A stretch of 64,000 bases of DNA from Sphingobacterium zeae (GCF_030818895.1 NZ_JAUTBA010000001.1:5540820-5604819); one strand, 5' to 3'; counted from the first letter of the stretch, positions 1 to 13,900 are shown. The notes: generated from the sequence alone by a model not told the origin. Made by a program: numbers and translations.

Positions 1-1498
1 CATTCATGAGTTGATCACTCTGTCCTTTTGGCTTACCAAGCTTCATTTTTACAACAAAAGCTTTATCTGCACTAAACGTTGCCGGAAGAACAACATCATA
101 GTATGTATTCTTATCAAGATCCAAACCAATGTCGGAACGTTTAAGAGCTAATGATTGACCATTTTGCAATAAGACAGCCTCTACCGGAACCTCAGCTGAA
201 TTTTTCGGCACTGCAATACGAACAATATTATTGACGGGTGTATTAAAGACGGTGAGGTAAAGGTTATCTTCTTTCTGTGTGAAATACCCCAGTTTAGATG
301 GAGCAAGCCCTGCATGTCTCACACCATAAACAGCTTCACCATTGATTTTGATCCAGTCACCAATCTCTTTCGCCAATTTATCCTCTCCTGGATGCATCCG
401 ACCATTTCCATCCGGGCCAAAATTCAACACGAAATTCCCGTTCATCGACACACAATTCATCAACATATCGATCAAATCGTCGGATGTCTTTGTATAAATA
501 CCCGACCAATCTTTCATGTAACCCCAACCGTTAGGAGGGATAGTCATCACACAATCCCAGTCACGTCCCTCTAGCCATTCAAATTCTTTCGGCATCTTAC
601 GCTCCCAGCCTTGCTCATAATCTCCCAACGTATCACCATTCGAGTCGAAATGCCGCTTTCCAAATTCATCGTTTCGAAAACGACTACCGATGATTAAGCC
701 CGGATGTTTCTCACGGAGTTCCTTTTCCAGTTTATAGGTAAAGTCATAGGACTGAATCCAGGACTGATCCCAGGTACCATCGAACCAAAACCCTTTTATC
801 TGCGGATAGTTTTGAAGCAGCTCCAACAATTGGTTACGGGTATACTCCAAAAACTTATTGAATTTTGCCTTTTCTTCCGGTGTACACAGCGTCTTACCCA
901 TATAGTTTGAATTATTCCATTCTAAGATCGAAAAATACAAAAACACATCTATCCCTTCAGCGGTGTAAGCGTCTACAACCTGCTTGACGATGTCTTTTTT
1001 ATAAGGGCTTTTCTTAATGGTATAATCTGTATACTTCGAAGGCCATAAGGCAAATCCATCGTGATGTTTGGCTGTAAAAATCAGGTATTTTGCCCCCATT
1101 TCTTTAGCCTGCTTAGCCCATAGCTTTGCGTCAAATCCTTTGGGATTAAATTGCTTGTATAAATTATCATAGGTGTTTTTCCAGTCCTTTGGGGCAGTAG
1201 GCCCACTCCAGGTACGAATCCATTCGGAAGCGGCCGCACCTTTACGAGCGCTTACTCCTTCCCATTCATTTCCTGGGATAGCATAAAGGCCCCAATGGAT
1301 AAACTGTCCTAAACCATATGTCCGAAAACGCTCCATCGCTTCATCGGTTCGATGTGCCGGTATTAAAGGCCCGTATTTTACGTCAATTCTTTGCTCCACC
1401 TTTTTGCGTGGCTCTGTCCATTGGGCAGAAACAGTTTTCCCGGCCAATAGCGCACCAGCCAAGAGGGAGGGCGTCATTAATCTATTATAGTTTATCAT
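1..1498 (-). CDS. alpha-L-fucosidase, GH29 (3' end cut by window edge)
   Basis: Secreted glycoside hydrolase that should release terminal alpha-L-fucose from glycans. The frame is open from an ATG at 1498 to the window edge, about 499 codons, so the C-terminus is missing. Residues 1-25 form a signal peptide ending in SAQ. The stretch FIHWGLYAIPGNEWEG is the usual GH29 start, AKHHDGFALWPSKYTDY follows, and WFDG near residue 240 holds the Asp that acts as nucleophile in the family. The part past residue 400 looks like the start of the C-terminal beta-sandwich. It diverges from the GH2 gene at 1966, so the two may share control. Fucosidase is the firm call; linkage specificity cannot be read. 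Confidence 0.9.
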   Translation of the reverse strand, partial: MINYNRLMTPSLLAGALLAGKTVSAQWTEPRKKVEQRIDVKYGPLIPAHRTDEAMERFRTYGLGQFIHWGLYAIPGNEWEGVSARKGAAASEWIRTWSGPTAPKDWKNTYDNLYKQFNPKGFDAKLWAKQAKEMGAKYLIFTAKHHDGFALWPSKYTDYTIKKSPYKKDIVKQVVDAYTAEGIDVFLYFSILEWNNSNYMGKTLCTPEEKAKFNKFLEYTRNQLLELLQNYPQIKGFWFDGTWDQSWIQSYDFTYKLEKELREKHPGLIIGSRFRNDEFGKRHFDSNGDTLGDYEQGWERKMPKEFEWLEGRDWDCVMTIPPNGWGYMKDWSGIYTKTSDDLIDMLMNCVSMNGNFVLNFGPDGNGRMHPGEDKLAKEIGDWIKINGEAVYGVRHAGLAPSKLGYFTQKEDNLYLTVFNTPVNNIVRIAVPKNSAEVPVEAVLLQNGQSLALKRSDIGLDLDKNTYYDVVLPATFSADKAFVVKMKLGKPKGQSDQLMN

Positions 1499-1965
1499 AT
1501 CTTTCTTGTGGTTTGATCCAACGATTCCAAATTATTTCTATACTATCATGAGCAATTAATAAGGCAACAACCTGATAAAGTCATCAACATACGCTAAAAT
1601 AGTCCGGATTATCACTATACTTTATCTGCGTTTTCTTCATTGCAACTGGTTTAGAATTATTATATTGACTATGAACTCTTTATACCTTTTTTTTCTGCAT
1701 TTATCTCACAGTACAATGGTAAAAAAATTATTAAGTTATTACCCTCGCCCAAATTCAGTCAATCGTTTGCGCAAATCCCGAAAACGTTGTAGTGCCTTCA
1801 TACAACAAAGCTTATAGAGAAATAAATTACCTTTTATATAATATTTTTGTCACTAATAATTAAAAAAACACCAGAAGTTGTTCTACCGGAGATCATACAG
1901 ATCTTAATTGTTTTTTTGTTAGCTATATTTGAAGACATAAATACAATATCCTAAGTTAAAACCCT
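1499..1965. promoter_or_regulatory. divergent promoter region of GH29 and GH2 genes
   Basis: This 467-base AT-rich gap holds no gene. TATATTTG at 1924-1931 fits the Bacteroidetes -7 element for the GH2 gene, although no good -33 TTG lies at the right distance. The core CAATCGTTTG at 1760-1769 overlaps the perfect palindrome TTTGCGCAAA (1766-1775). The same core occurs as an inverted pair upstream of susC, so it may be a regulator site of the LacI type. That is inference. Confidence 0.4.
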
Positions 1966-4200
1966 ATGATAAAAAAGATATTTTATCCCCTGATCTTGAT
2001 TGGAATACTACTATTGAACGTACAGGCGCGAACCGTAGTTCCATTTAACACCAGCTGGACTTTCAAAAAAGGACCTTTTTCGACATCGTCATTAGATTAC
2101 AACCAACTTTTTGAAGGGAAATGGCAGCTTGTCAATCTGCCTCATACCTGGAATGCAACCGATATGCAGACCAAAGAGATCAAGTCCGGTAGCTTAGGGA
2201 AAAATGAGCGTTTTTATACCGGCGATGCTTATTACCGTAAATCATTTGTGCCCGAAACAGCCTGGAAAGGCAAGCGTATTTTTATTCGATTTGAAGGTGT
2301 CAATACCAATACCGAACTCTATGTAAACAATCAGCCCTTATCAGCCAAAGAAGGAAAAAATGACCTTACCTACGATAATACGCAGCGCAACGGCAGTTAC
2401 AATTTCGTTGGCCGGCATCAGGGGGGCTATTCGGCCTTTGTCTTTGAACTGACCAGTATGCTCCAATTTGGAAAAGAAAATGAGATTTTAGTCAAGGTAA
2501 ACAATGAAGCCACTCCGCAAGTCATTCCTGTTAACCACACCCTTTTTCCCATATATGGAGGCATCTATAGAGCAGTTGAGCTTATCGTAACAGATGATAT
2601 CAATATTGCGGTGAATGATTTTGCATCCAAAGGAATCTATATCACACAAAAAAATGTATCTAAAAAAACAGCCGACGTCGCTGTTAAAATAAAAATAGAC
2701 AACAAATCCGGAAAGAAACAACCGATCGAATTGGTGACAACGGTTTTCGAAAAAGACGGATCGATCAAAACCAAGCAAAGCACACCGTACACGTTGCTGC
2801 CTCAGGGCCGCCAGATCGTTACACAAGAGATTCCGGTCAAAAATCCGCATCTATGGCAGGGTTTAGATGATCCTTATCTCTATAAGGTCGTTACGCAGAT
2901 CAAAATGAACAACCAGATAATTGATGAGGTAACAGTGCCCCTTGGTCTACGAAAATTTGAGCTGCGCACAGGAGAAGGGTTCTTTCTGAACGACATTAAA
3001 TACCCCTTACATGGTGTCTGCCGTCATCAGGACCGCCTAGGAAAAGGCTCCGCCCTGAGCAATGCAGATCACGACGAAGACATCGCCATTATCAAAGAAA
3101 TGGGCGCAACATCGATCCGGTTGGCACACTATCAGCAATCGGAATACTTCTATTCAAAATGCGACAGTATCGGATTATTGATCTGGGTCGAAATTCCATT
3201 TGTGAACCGCGTAACGACATTAGAAGAGAATAATGCGCAACAACAACTGAAAGAACTGATTCGACAAAATTTCAATCATCCTTCGATTTATATCTGGGGC
3301 ATGCACAACGAAGTGTATACACCTACGGCCTACACCGTTGATCTCACCACTAAATTAAATGATCTGGCAAAGTCCGAAGATCCAGACCGATATACCGTTT
3401 CTGTCAGCGGTTACAATGTCATCAACCACCCGGTCAACAACAATGCAGACGTGCAAGGCATCAACCATTATTTTGGATGGTACAACGGCGAACTGGAAGA
3501 TAAATCAGCCAAAGAGGAGGATGTCGCCTCCTGGGCAAAACGTGTCAGTGAAGAATTTAAAGATTACCGAATTATCTTTTCGGAATATGGTGCCGAAGCG
3601 ATTCCCGAAGATCAGGCCGAAGAAGTCGGTAACTTTGGCAATCAATGGAGCAACCCTGCCTTTTTCCCTGAACAATATGCCACCAAATTTCATGAAGTCC
3701 ATTGGGGAGTAATCGCTAAAAGTCCGATTTTCTTAGGCTCATATGTTTGGAATACCTTTGATTTTGCGACGCCGATCACCGCACTTAATGTCAATCCCCG
3801 AAATTATAAAGGATTGGTTTCCTTTGACCGCAAATTGAAGAAGGATGGCTTTTATTGGTACAAAGCCAATTGGAGCAAAGACCCTGTATTATATATTACA
3901 CAACGCCGTATGATGAATAGAGGGAATAAAATCACAGCTGTTACAGTTTATTCCAACAGAGGTGAGCCTACATTGATAGTTAATGGACAGTTTATCAAAG
4001 GCGCCAAAATTGGTCAGACCAATGTCCATTACATCTTCGAAAACGTGAAGCTAAAAATGGGTAAAAATACAGTGGAAGCGAAAATACGTCCTAAAGATGG
4101 CAACATATTAACTGACCATATTGAATGGAACTATGATCCAGCGTATAAACAGGGATCATCGGGACCTACTAAATCAAAAACAGAACACGTCGGTCTGTAG
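1966..4200 (+). CDS. glycoside hydrolase family 2 protein (beta-galactosidase type)
   Basis: Secreted exo-glycosidase of 744 residues. Residues 1-22 are a signal peptide. The order is the GH2 sugar-binding jelly roll (about 30-210), an immunoglobulin-like domain (about 215-330) and the TIM barrel (about 335-640), followed by a short sandwich domain. The acid/base Glu is E449 in WGMHNEV and the nucleophile is E540 in FSEYGAE, so both catalytic residues are present. At 744 residues it is shorter than LacZ and like many Bacteroidetes GH2 enzymes. Beta-galactosidase is the likeliest activity, but GH2 also includes glucuronidases and mannosidases. It diverges from the fucosidase, which suggests joint trimming of a fucosylated, galactose-containing glycan. 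Confidence 0.88.
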   Translation: MIKKIFYPLILIGILLLNVQARTVVPFNTSWTFKKGPFSTSSLDYNQLFEGKWQLVNLPHTWNATDMQTKEIKSGSLGKNERFYTGDAYYRKSFVPETAWKGKRIFIRFEGVNTNTELYVNNQPLSAKEGKNDLTYDNTQRNGSYNFVGRHQGGYSAFVFELTSMLQFGKENEILVKVNNEATPQVIPVNHTLFPIYGGIYRAVELIVTDDINIAVNDFASKGIYITQKNVSKKTADVAVKIKIDNKSGKKQPIELVTTVFEKDGSIKTKQSTPYTLLPQGRQIVTQEIPVKNPHLWQGLDDPYLYKVVTQIKMNNQIIDEVTVPLGLRKFELRTGEGFFLNDIKYPLHGVCRHQDRLGKGSALSNADHDEDIAIIKEMGATSIRLAHYQQSEYFYSKCDSIGLLIWVEIPFVNRVTTLEENNAQQQLKELIRQNFNHPSIYIWGMHNEVYTPTAYTVDLTTKLNDLAKSEDPDRYTVSVSGYNVINHPVNNNADVQGINHYFGWYNGELEDKSAKEEDVASWAKRVSEEFKDYRIIFSEYGAEAIPEDQAEEVGNFGNQWSNPAFFPEQYATKFHEVHWGVIAKSPIFLGSYVWNTFDFATPITALNVNPRNYKGLVSFDRKLKKDGFYWYKANWSKDPVLYITQRRMMNRGNKITAVTVYSNRGEPTLIVNGQFIKGAKIGQTNVHYIFENVKLKMGKNTVEAKIRPKDGNILTDHIEWNYDPAYKQGSSGPTKSKTEHVGL

Positions 4201-4329
4201 TTGACCGACAAAAGCCAGGTGTTTACCGAGATTGTTTCGAGATTGGCCTAATGAGCGTGGTCAGCGCGCTATTTACGTCCTATCTTTGAGTCATCAAACA
4301 AGAAATAAAAAATTTAAAAAATAAACATC

Positions 4330-4608
4330 ATGGCAACTAAAACAACCTTCAGCATCAACAGTAAAACAATTACTAAAGTTTTTCAGGATCTTTTCGATTC
4401 GTTCAAAAGCTCCCGTTTAAAAGTTTCATCCAAGAATGGACAAGAATACTTAAATATCTCCTTGTTATTAGCTGTAATCATCGGAATTATTTTTCCGGTA
4501 GCCTTCATTGCATTGATTATACTAAGTGTGGTTGCACCTATTGAAATTGCAATTCTTCAAGAAGTAAAAGAAGAGCATGCTAATCAAAAGATGATTGAAC
4601 TCAAATAA
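4330..4608 (+). CDS. small DUF4342-like membrane protein
   Basis: A 92-residue protein. Residues 1-45 are polar and include KVSSKNGQEYLNISL; residues 46-75 form one hydrophobic segment; the end is charged. This layout (a short strand-like head with a 'gly-x-x-x-leu-x-ile' pattern running into a hydrophobic segment) resembles DUF4342, whose function is unknown. TATCTTTG at 4281-4288 fits a -7 element, though the -33 is poor. A strong terminator follows, so it is probably a single-gene transcript. Confidence 0.7.
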   Translation: MATKTTFSINSKTITKVFQDLFDSFKSSRLKVSSKNGQEYLNISLLLAVIIGIIFPVAFIALIILSVVAPIEIAILQEVKEEHANQKMIELK

Positions 4609-4629
4609 AATACTATACTATCACCTACA

Positions 4630-4666
4630 AAGATGGGCTATCCAAAATTTGGATAGCCCATCTTTT
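4630..4666 (+). terminator. rho-independent terminator of the DUF4342-like gene
   Basis: Arms 4630-4643 and 4651-4664 pair perfectly (AAGATGGGCTATCC against its complement), and the AAAATTT between them tightens the loop. TTTT follows. It lies 22 bases past the stop codon. Confidence 0.85.
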
Positions 4667-4807
4667 ATAAAATTCTTGGCATAAATCTATACAGTACAAT
4701 TTCATCTAGTCATTCGCAAATGATCAAAATTATCTCTCTATACTAGCTTTCAGTCAAAAGATCACATAAGATTTCCAAAAAGTAGCTCCCTGTCTACAAG
4801 CCTGCAA

Positions 4808-4836
4808 TTGGATTTGATTTTTTAGTGCTAAATTTG
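4808..4836 (+). promoter_or_regulatory. predicted promoter of the hybrid sensor kinase gene
   Basis: A -7 element TAAATTTG (4829-4836) and a -33 TTG (4808-4810) are separated by 18 bases, which fits the Bacteroidetes consensus. The start codon lies about 58 bases downstream. Confidence 0.5.
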
Positions 4837-4894
4837 AATTCCAAACTAAACAAAATAGGCTATAGTTAATTTATTGGGGTGAAAGAACAATAAC

Positions 4895-7021
4895 GTGAAA
4901 AACAGTAGAAAATTATTCATTATCAGGACAGTTTTAATTGCCTTCCTCATTCTTTCCTTGACTTATATCGGTTCGATATTTACCTACCAGTATATTGAAT
5001 ACCAAAAGACCGAATCCCGTCTAAATAAAGCATACAGCTCTAAGAATGAATTGACAAACCTTTTTTATGAACTCTTCTCATCATATAACGACTCCGGAAA
5101 TGCGTTTCGTTCCTACACCGTGGATTTTAGCGCCAAAAATTTAAAGAACTACAGCAATAGTTTGGATACGCTCAGGTTTTATATTGATTCACTATCGGAA
5201 TTATCTTCACAAAAAGGACTTACTTTCTCCACAAATACTTCCCTGGAGCAAAATATTTCCCTCTCTGACGAGTTCGCACGCATTAAAAAATCTGTTGACA
5301 ACATGATTTTTCTTGCCAAAGATTCTCTTTCGCTCTTAACCAAAACAAATAAAAACATCCGTCCAGGAAATAATAGAATATTTGCAGATTCAGTTGTCAA
5401 CAAAATATTACGAGATACAGCTCTTAAAGTCAAGATGCAAGATACGATAGTTCGAAAGAAAGAGAAGCTATTCACCCGTATTTTCAAAGCCAAAAATGAT
5501 ACCTTAGTCGCAGATAAGCTGGAGCAAAATTTCAATGTTAACCAAATCAAAGCTATACATAGCCAAATCCAAAATTTGATAGAGCAAAATGAGATTTTCC
5601 ATCTTCAAGATTTCAGTAAGATTCGCCGATCATTTATGGAGCTTCAGCAGAAAGAAAGGCAGCTTTTACAATCTAACTACAACTTATTCAACACAATTAG
5701 TACTGCATTGCTGCGAATTAAAACTCATGAAGATGGAATATTACGAGCCGCTGAAATTCAAGATTTCAAGCTTTATCGTGAAAACTCCTCCATTTTTGGA
5801 AAGCAGGTTATCGCTTCTATTATTCTCATGATAATTATGGTAACGCTCCTCTTATCATACCACTACAATACACTGGTGTATGAACGGAAACTGACGGCTG
5901 CCAGAGACTACGCTTTGAAAACAGCAAAGGAGAAGACGAGTATATTAGCCAATGTAAGTCATGATGTACGCACACCAGTCAATTCTTTAGTAAGCATTGT
6001 TGACTTACTAAAAAATAACGCCGAAAGCAACCGGATCAATCCTATGTTATTAGATGCCATCACACAAGATATTCATGTGATAAATGATACCGTTGAGGAT
6101 ATTTTGAATCTCGGTAAGCTAGAGTCTGGTACATTAGAAATAAAGGCTGAATATTTTTCACCGTCTCAACTACTCCTCAATGTGATTAAAATGCTCCAAT
6201 CTCAGGCAGATAAAAAAGCACTAAAACTTATTAGTTCCATTGATATCGATCGCGACATCTTAATCAAAAGCGGAACATATCGCGTACGACAGATTGTTTG
6301 CAACCTCCTTAGCAACGCCATTAAATATACGGATAAGGGGACGATAGAAGTGAAAGCCTATATCACTAGAAATCAGGGATCAAAATTACATATTGTAGTT
6401 AAAGATACAGGAAAGGGCATTTCTGCAAAAGACCAAGAGCATATTTTTGAGCAGTATTATATGACTGATCAGAAATCCAAAAGTAGTTTTGGATTAGGGT
6501 TGCATATTTCTAAACTCATGGCTGCACAGCTAAACGGAACATTAAGTGTTAACAGTCAACAAGGTAAAGGATCAACATTTACATTAGTCGTCCCATTTAG
6601 CGAAGAAAAGAAAGACAGGAAACCAATCACAAATTTGACCAAATTATCAAAAGATTTAAGTTTTGTCGTTATCGATGATAATGCAATTAATAATCTATTT
6701 GTAAAACAAGCATTGCAACATTTCGAAAATGTAAAGATCTATCAAGATTCAATTGCTGCAATAACTTACCTGAAAGAAAATAAAACGGATATTATTATAA
6801 CCGATCTTAAAATGCAAGGTCCTACCGGCTGGGACATTCTAAATACTGTCAAAGACACCAATCATATGCGAGGATGGAATAGTAAAGTTATTGCATTAAC
6901 GTCAGACGAATCACAGGTAAGCATGCAGGCTCCAAAAGGCCAACAACATGAATTTGATGGCATTATGACGAAACCGCTGGATAAAGCTATTCTTGCCGAG
7001 ATCATTGCCCGCATATCCTAA
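4895..7021 (+). CDS. hybrid sensor histidine kinase with C-terminal receiver
   Basis: Inner-membrane signalling protein of 708 residues. TM1 is at about 7-30 and TM2 at about 305-325; between them lies a helical periplasmic sensor of about 270 residues with no family I recognise. The HisKA domain has H356 in SHDVRTP. The ATPase domain has an N-box (CNLLSNAIKY), G1 (DTGKGIS) and G2 (FGLGLHIS). The receiver (about 590-705) has acidic residues in IDDN, phospho-acceptor D637 in ITDLKM and the conserved Lys in TKPLD. There is no output domain, so it must pass phosphate to an Hpt protein or separate regulator, and none is adjacent. The start is GTG; no upstream ATG fits. The signal sensed is unknown. 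Confidence 0.9.
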   Translation: MKNSRKLFIIRTVLIAFLILSLTYIGSIFTYQYIEYQKTESRLNKAYSSKNELTNLFYELFSSYNDSGNAFRSYTVDFSAKNLKNYSNSLDTLRFYIDSLSELSSQKGLTFSTNTSLEQNISLSDEFARIKKSVDNMIFLAKDSLSLLTKTNKNIRPGNNRIFADSVVNKILRDTALKVKMQDTIVRKKEKLFTRIFKAKNDTLVADKLEQNFNVNQIKAIHSQIQNLIEQNEIFHLQDFSKIRRSFMELQQKERQLLQSNYNLFNTISTALLRIKTHEDGILRAAEIQDFKLYRENSSIFGKQVIASIILMIIMVTLLLSYHYNTLVYERKLTAARDYALKTAKEKTSILANVSHDVRTPVNSLVSIVDLLKNNAESNRINPMLLDAITQDIHVINDTVEDILNLGKLESGTLEIKAEYFSPSQLLLNVIKMLQSQADKKALKLISSIDIDRDILIKSGTYRVRQIVCNLLSNAIKYTDKGTIEVKAYITRNQGSKLHIVVKDTGKGISAKDQEHIFEQYYMTDQKSKSSFGLGLHISKLMAAQLNGTLSVNSQQGKGSTFTLVVPFSEEKKDRKPITNLTKLSKDLSFVVIDDNAINNLFVKQALQHFENVKIYQDSIAAITYLKENKTDIIITDLKMQGPTGWDILNTVKDTNHMRGWNSKVIALTSDESQVSMQAPKGQQHEFDGIMTKPLDKAILAEIIARIS

Positions 7022-7680
7022 ATTAAATAATCTTCCCCCGTTAGTACTTATACCTTCAACAGCATAGAACCAGCCCGCGCTGCCATCAGCCGAAAAAGCT
7101 CTTCATCCCAATATTTTCCTATCCTTTCCCGGCCAGGTTACAATCATTCATAACGATTCGTACTACAATGGTCAATAGCCTGATCCCAAAGTAAACAATA
7201 GTGGGAAAGCGATGATGAAGTAACTTCTCATATGGCCAGTAAGTAATATTTACACAACATACAAAAACACGAATACAAGAATTATAGAAAAGCAATATGG
7301 CGATGGTGTATCTATTGTTCAAGAGAGTTCCTTACCAAATTACGATCATAGTCATGTTATCTGTTGAAGCTAGATTGTCTAGATGGATATTATGCTGATA
7401 TACCACATAGAAGAGAGACCCCTTGTCGATGAAAAATGTTGCTATACCGCTATGGGGACGTGAAACCATATTCCGGAACCAATAAACTATTTACATCTTT
7501 TTACCCAGATACAGTTATAAAAGATTCGTGTAGCCACTACTGGAAATAGCAATGACAATAGAATATAGAAAGTGGATCTTCACTGGTCCCGAATCAGGTA
7601 AGGATGGGAAAGGAACACGGCAGATGGCTGCCCTACGCTGGACCGGCCTCACCGACGGTCGGGGGCAGCATACAAACGAA
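7022..7680. other. intergenic stretch with no recognisable gene
   Basis: These 659 bases lie between the sensor kinase and the rRNA terminator. Open frames here are short, lack convincing starts and give no recognisable protein. No RNA gene or repeat was seen. It may hold decayed coding material, but I cannot show that. Confidence 0.5.
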
Positions 7681-7681
7681 A

Positions 7682-7712
7682 GAAGCCCTTGACTGTTTCC
7701 AGCAAGGGCTTC
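7682..7712 (-). terminator. terminator of the rRNA operon
   Basis: Perfect 10-base arms at 7682-7691 and 7703-7712 with an 11-base loop lie just past the 5S gene on the minus strand. The T run after the stem is short (TTT). Confidence 0.75.
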
Positions 7713-7722
7713 CGTGTAAAAA

Positions 7723-7830
7723 AAGGCACCGACCTACTCTCCCACCTGTTACGGCAATACCATCGGCTCTGGCGGGCTTGACTGCTCTGTTCGGAATGGG
7801 AAGAGGTAGACACCGCCGATATAGGCACCT
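7723..7830 (-). rRNA. rrf: 5S ribosomal RNA
   Basis: The minus strand reads AGGTGCCTATATCGGCGGTG at its 5' end, contains CCCATTCCGAACAGAGCAGT (the loop B/C region) and ends GAGTAGGTCGGTGCC, which pairs with the 5' end. Length is about 108 nt. It is the last gene of the rRNA operon. Ends are accurate to a few bases. Confidence 0.93.
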
Positions 7831-7957
7831 AAAAATCTTTATTGGCTGATATATGATATCCATATCATGTGATCCATGCCAAATGACATATATACTGAAA
7901 GAGTTACGTTTCTGTCTGTTTCAAAAATTAAAGAGGAAGACAACAGTGTCTGTCTGC

Positions 7958-10842
<2,885 letters not shown>

Positions 10843-11010
10843 CGGCATAGCCTTTTGCTACTATGCGGCTGCTTTTGATATATATACCCGTATGCTAGGT
10901 TCGGGATCGTTCGGCCTTGACCGAGGGTCTCTCCCTTACTTCAAACACATACACGTATTGTCTCTATACTGTTGTCTTCTCTTGTAATTTTTTTTCTCTT
11001 TCAATATGTC

Positions 11011-11017
11011 AAAGAAC
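11011..11017 (-). promoter_or_regulatory. boxA-like antitermination element in the 16S-23S spacer
   Basis: The minus strand reads GAGTTCTTTGACATATTG in the spacer before 23S. GTTCTTT also occurs in the 16S leader at 13037-13031. This resembles boxA placement in rRNA operons, where NusB/NusE bind. The assignment is by position and similarity only. Confidence 0.45.
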
Positions 11018-11070
11018 TCTTTTTCCGGTTTGTTTCTTCGGAGCATCTGTCGATGTTCCTACCGGAGATG

Positions 11071-11144
11071 TGGAGAATAACGGATTCGAACCGTTGACCC
11101 CCTGCGTGCAAGGCAGGTGCTCTAGCCAGCTGAGCTAATTCCCC
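11071..11144 (-). tRNA. tRNA-Ala (TGC)
   Basis: 74 nt on the minus strand. The acceptor stem GGGGAAT pairs with ATTCTCC (one G-T pair), the D arm is AGCTCAGCTGG, the anticodon stem-loop CTGCCTTGCACGCAG gives anticodon TGC, and the T arm has GGTTCGAATCC. CCA is not encoded. It lies in the 16S-23S spacer. Confidence 0.96.
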
Positions 11145-11155
11145 TTAACTTTTCG

Positions 11156-11229
11156 TAGTCCCGAGCAGATTTGAACTGCTGACCCCTACATTATCAGTGT
11201 AGTGCTCTAACCAACTGAGCTACGGGACT
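11156..11229 (-). tRNA. tRNA-Ile (GAT)
   Basis: 74 nt on the minus strand. The acceptor stem AGTCCCG pairs with CGGGACT, the anticodon loop in ACACTGATAATGT gives GAT, and the T arm has AGTTCAAATCT. It is 11 bases upstream of tRNA-Ala in transcription order, the usual Ile-Ala pair of an rRNA spacer. Confidence 0.96.
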
Positions 11230-11352
11230 AGCTATTTCCTGTTCATCTATCTCTCTCGGTCCTGCTCCCTTAGGGGCGGGCACTTTCTTCTGATGTTTTT
11301 TTCTTCTTTTGCAATCATATGTAACGTGACGAGTACCGATCCGCGATACTCT

Positions 11353-12885
<1,533 letters not shown>

Positions 12886-13128
12886 AAATGAAGTTTTTGA
12901 TTCCAACTATTTATAAATAATCAGAATTCTTTTTTTATATCTCTGATCTTGGATCGAATGGAACAATTACTTGAATTTGTTCATGACTTTCGTTTGTCTA
13001 CTCGTCACGCTTACATGATTGTGTTTTCTTAAAGAACTTTGTCGCTTCAACTTCCGTATCCGCTATATTCCGATGGCATTGCGCCGTCTTTATCTTTTTT
13101 GTTTTTCCCTTCGTTTCCGTTGGGACTG
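12886..13128 (-). other. rRNA leader between promoter P2 and 16S
   Basis: About 240 bases of AT-rich transcribed leader. It contains GTTCTTT at 13037-13031, the same heptamer as in the 16S-23S spacer, so it may be the leader boxA. No coding frame is present. Confidence 0.5.
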
Positions 13129-13159
13129 CAAAGGTAGAAATCTTTTCTGAACTTCCAAA
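13129..13159 (-). promoter_or_regulatory. rRNA promoter P2
   Basis: On the minus strand TTTGGAAGTT (the -33 TTG at 13158-13156) is followed after 19 bases by TACCTTTG (-7, 13136-13129). This fits the Bacteroidetes consensus well and lies about 245 bases before 16S. Confidence 0.8.
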
Positions 13160-13311
13160 AACTTTTTCAAGTTTTTTTTCTTTTCTCTTTTTTCGATTTC
13201 CGCGTTTAAAATAAACTGGGCGGGATTTTAAATCCTGCCGCGCTCACCTAAACTCTTCTTTTTTCAGGATTCCTTCTTTCGAAGCAACCGTCCCTCCCTT
13301 GCGGAGTGGTG

Positions 13312-13343
13312 CAAAGATAGGGAGTTTAGGAACAAACTTCCAA
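13312..13343 (-). promoter_or_regulatory. rRNA promoter P1
   Basis: On the minus strand TTGGAAGTT (the TTG at 13343-13341) is followed after 21 bases by TATCTTTG (13319-13312). The nine-base TTGGAAGTT is identical to the -33 region of P2, which supports tandem rRNA promoters. Confidence 0.7.
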
Positions 13344-13830
13344 GCCTTTTGTTCTTATTATTTTCATTTTGCCCCTAACTACCTGTAACGGTGCGAGATT
13401 CTTTTTCATTTTAGCGGCGGAAGCTGCAGAGAGAGGCGAAAAAAGGCTGATCCTGCACCCGAAATGGGACAGGTAGCGGCACCTGGCAACGAAAACATCC
13501 TGAAATGCACCTGCCGGGTTTACTGCCCCACCGCCACAGCATAGCAAAGGGAGATCGGAAAACGCAAACGTAGCCGAACAGAAAACCGCATAGTTTAATA
13601 CGATTGATATATATAATAGTGATAAGATATAATCGGCTGCATAATCCGGTCGGGATCTTCTCCCAAAAGCCTGCGCGGCATCCCGGGTAAGATCCGTACC
13701 GGAAAGACGGAAAATTGTGCCACCGGAAAGAATGGCACCGCAAGGATACTGCAGCCCAGCACATAAAAGGGTGACAGCAGACAGCACTCCTGATTGCCCA
13801 TTTTATAGCTATAATTTCTTACCTCTTTAC
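13344..13830. other. gene-free, GC-richer stretch upstream of the rRNA operon
   Basis: About 490 bases without a credible gene. The part near 13410-13790 is visibly richer in G and C than the flanks. Three overlapping frames are open here on the minus strand, and none gives a recognisable protein; the longest runs through promoter P1. It may be an upstream activating region or a foreign insert. That is inference. Confidence 0.4.
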
Positions 13831-13900
13831 TTAGGGTTTAGTTAGGGTTTAGTTAGGGTTTGTTTAGGTATAGCTTAGGTTATACCTAAATAAACCCTAA
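13831..13900. repeat. TTAGGGTTTAG tandem repeat running into a 20-bp hairpin
   Basis: TTAGGGTTTAG occurs twice in tandem (13831-13841, 13842-13852) and a third copy ends in GT (13853-13863). The third copy starts an inverted repeat: the left arm 13853-13872 pairs with 13881-13900 with one mismatch around the 8-base loop GCTTAGGT. No T run follows in either direction, so it is not a plain terminator. Confidence 0.8.

Noticed and set aside
2488..2850. 120-codon minus-strand frame
   Set aside because: Antisense shadow of the GH2 gene.
7119..7322. 67-codon minus-strand frame
   Set aside because: Unlike a protein in composition and without a credible start context.
13326..13801. Three overlapping minus-strand frames up to 153 codons
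   Set aside because: No family match, hydrophobic and Cys-rich without pattern, and the longest crosses rRNA promoter P1.
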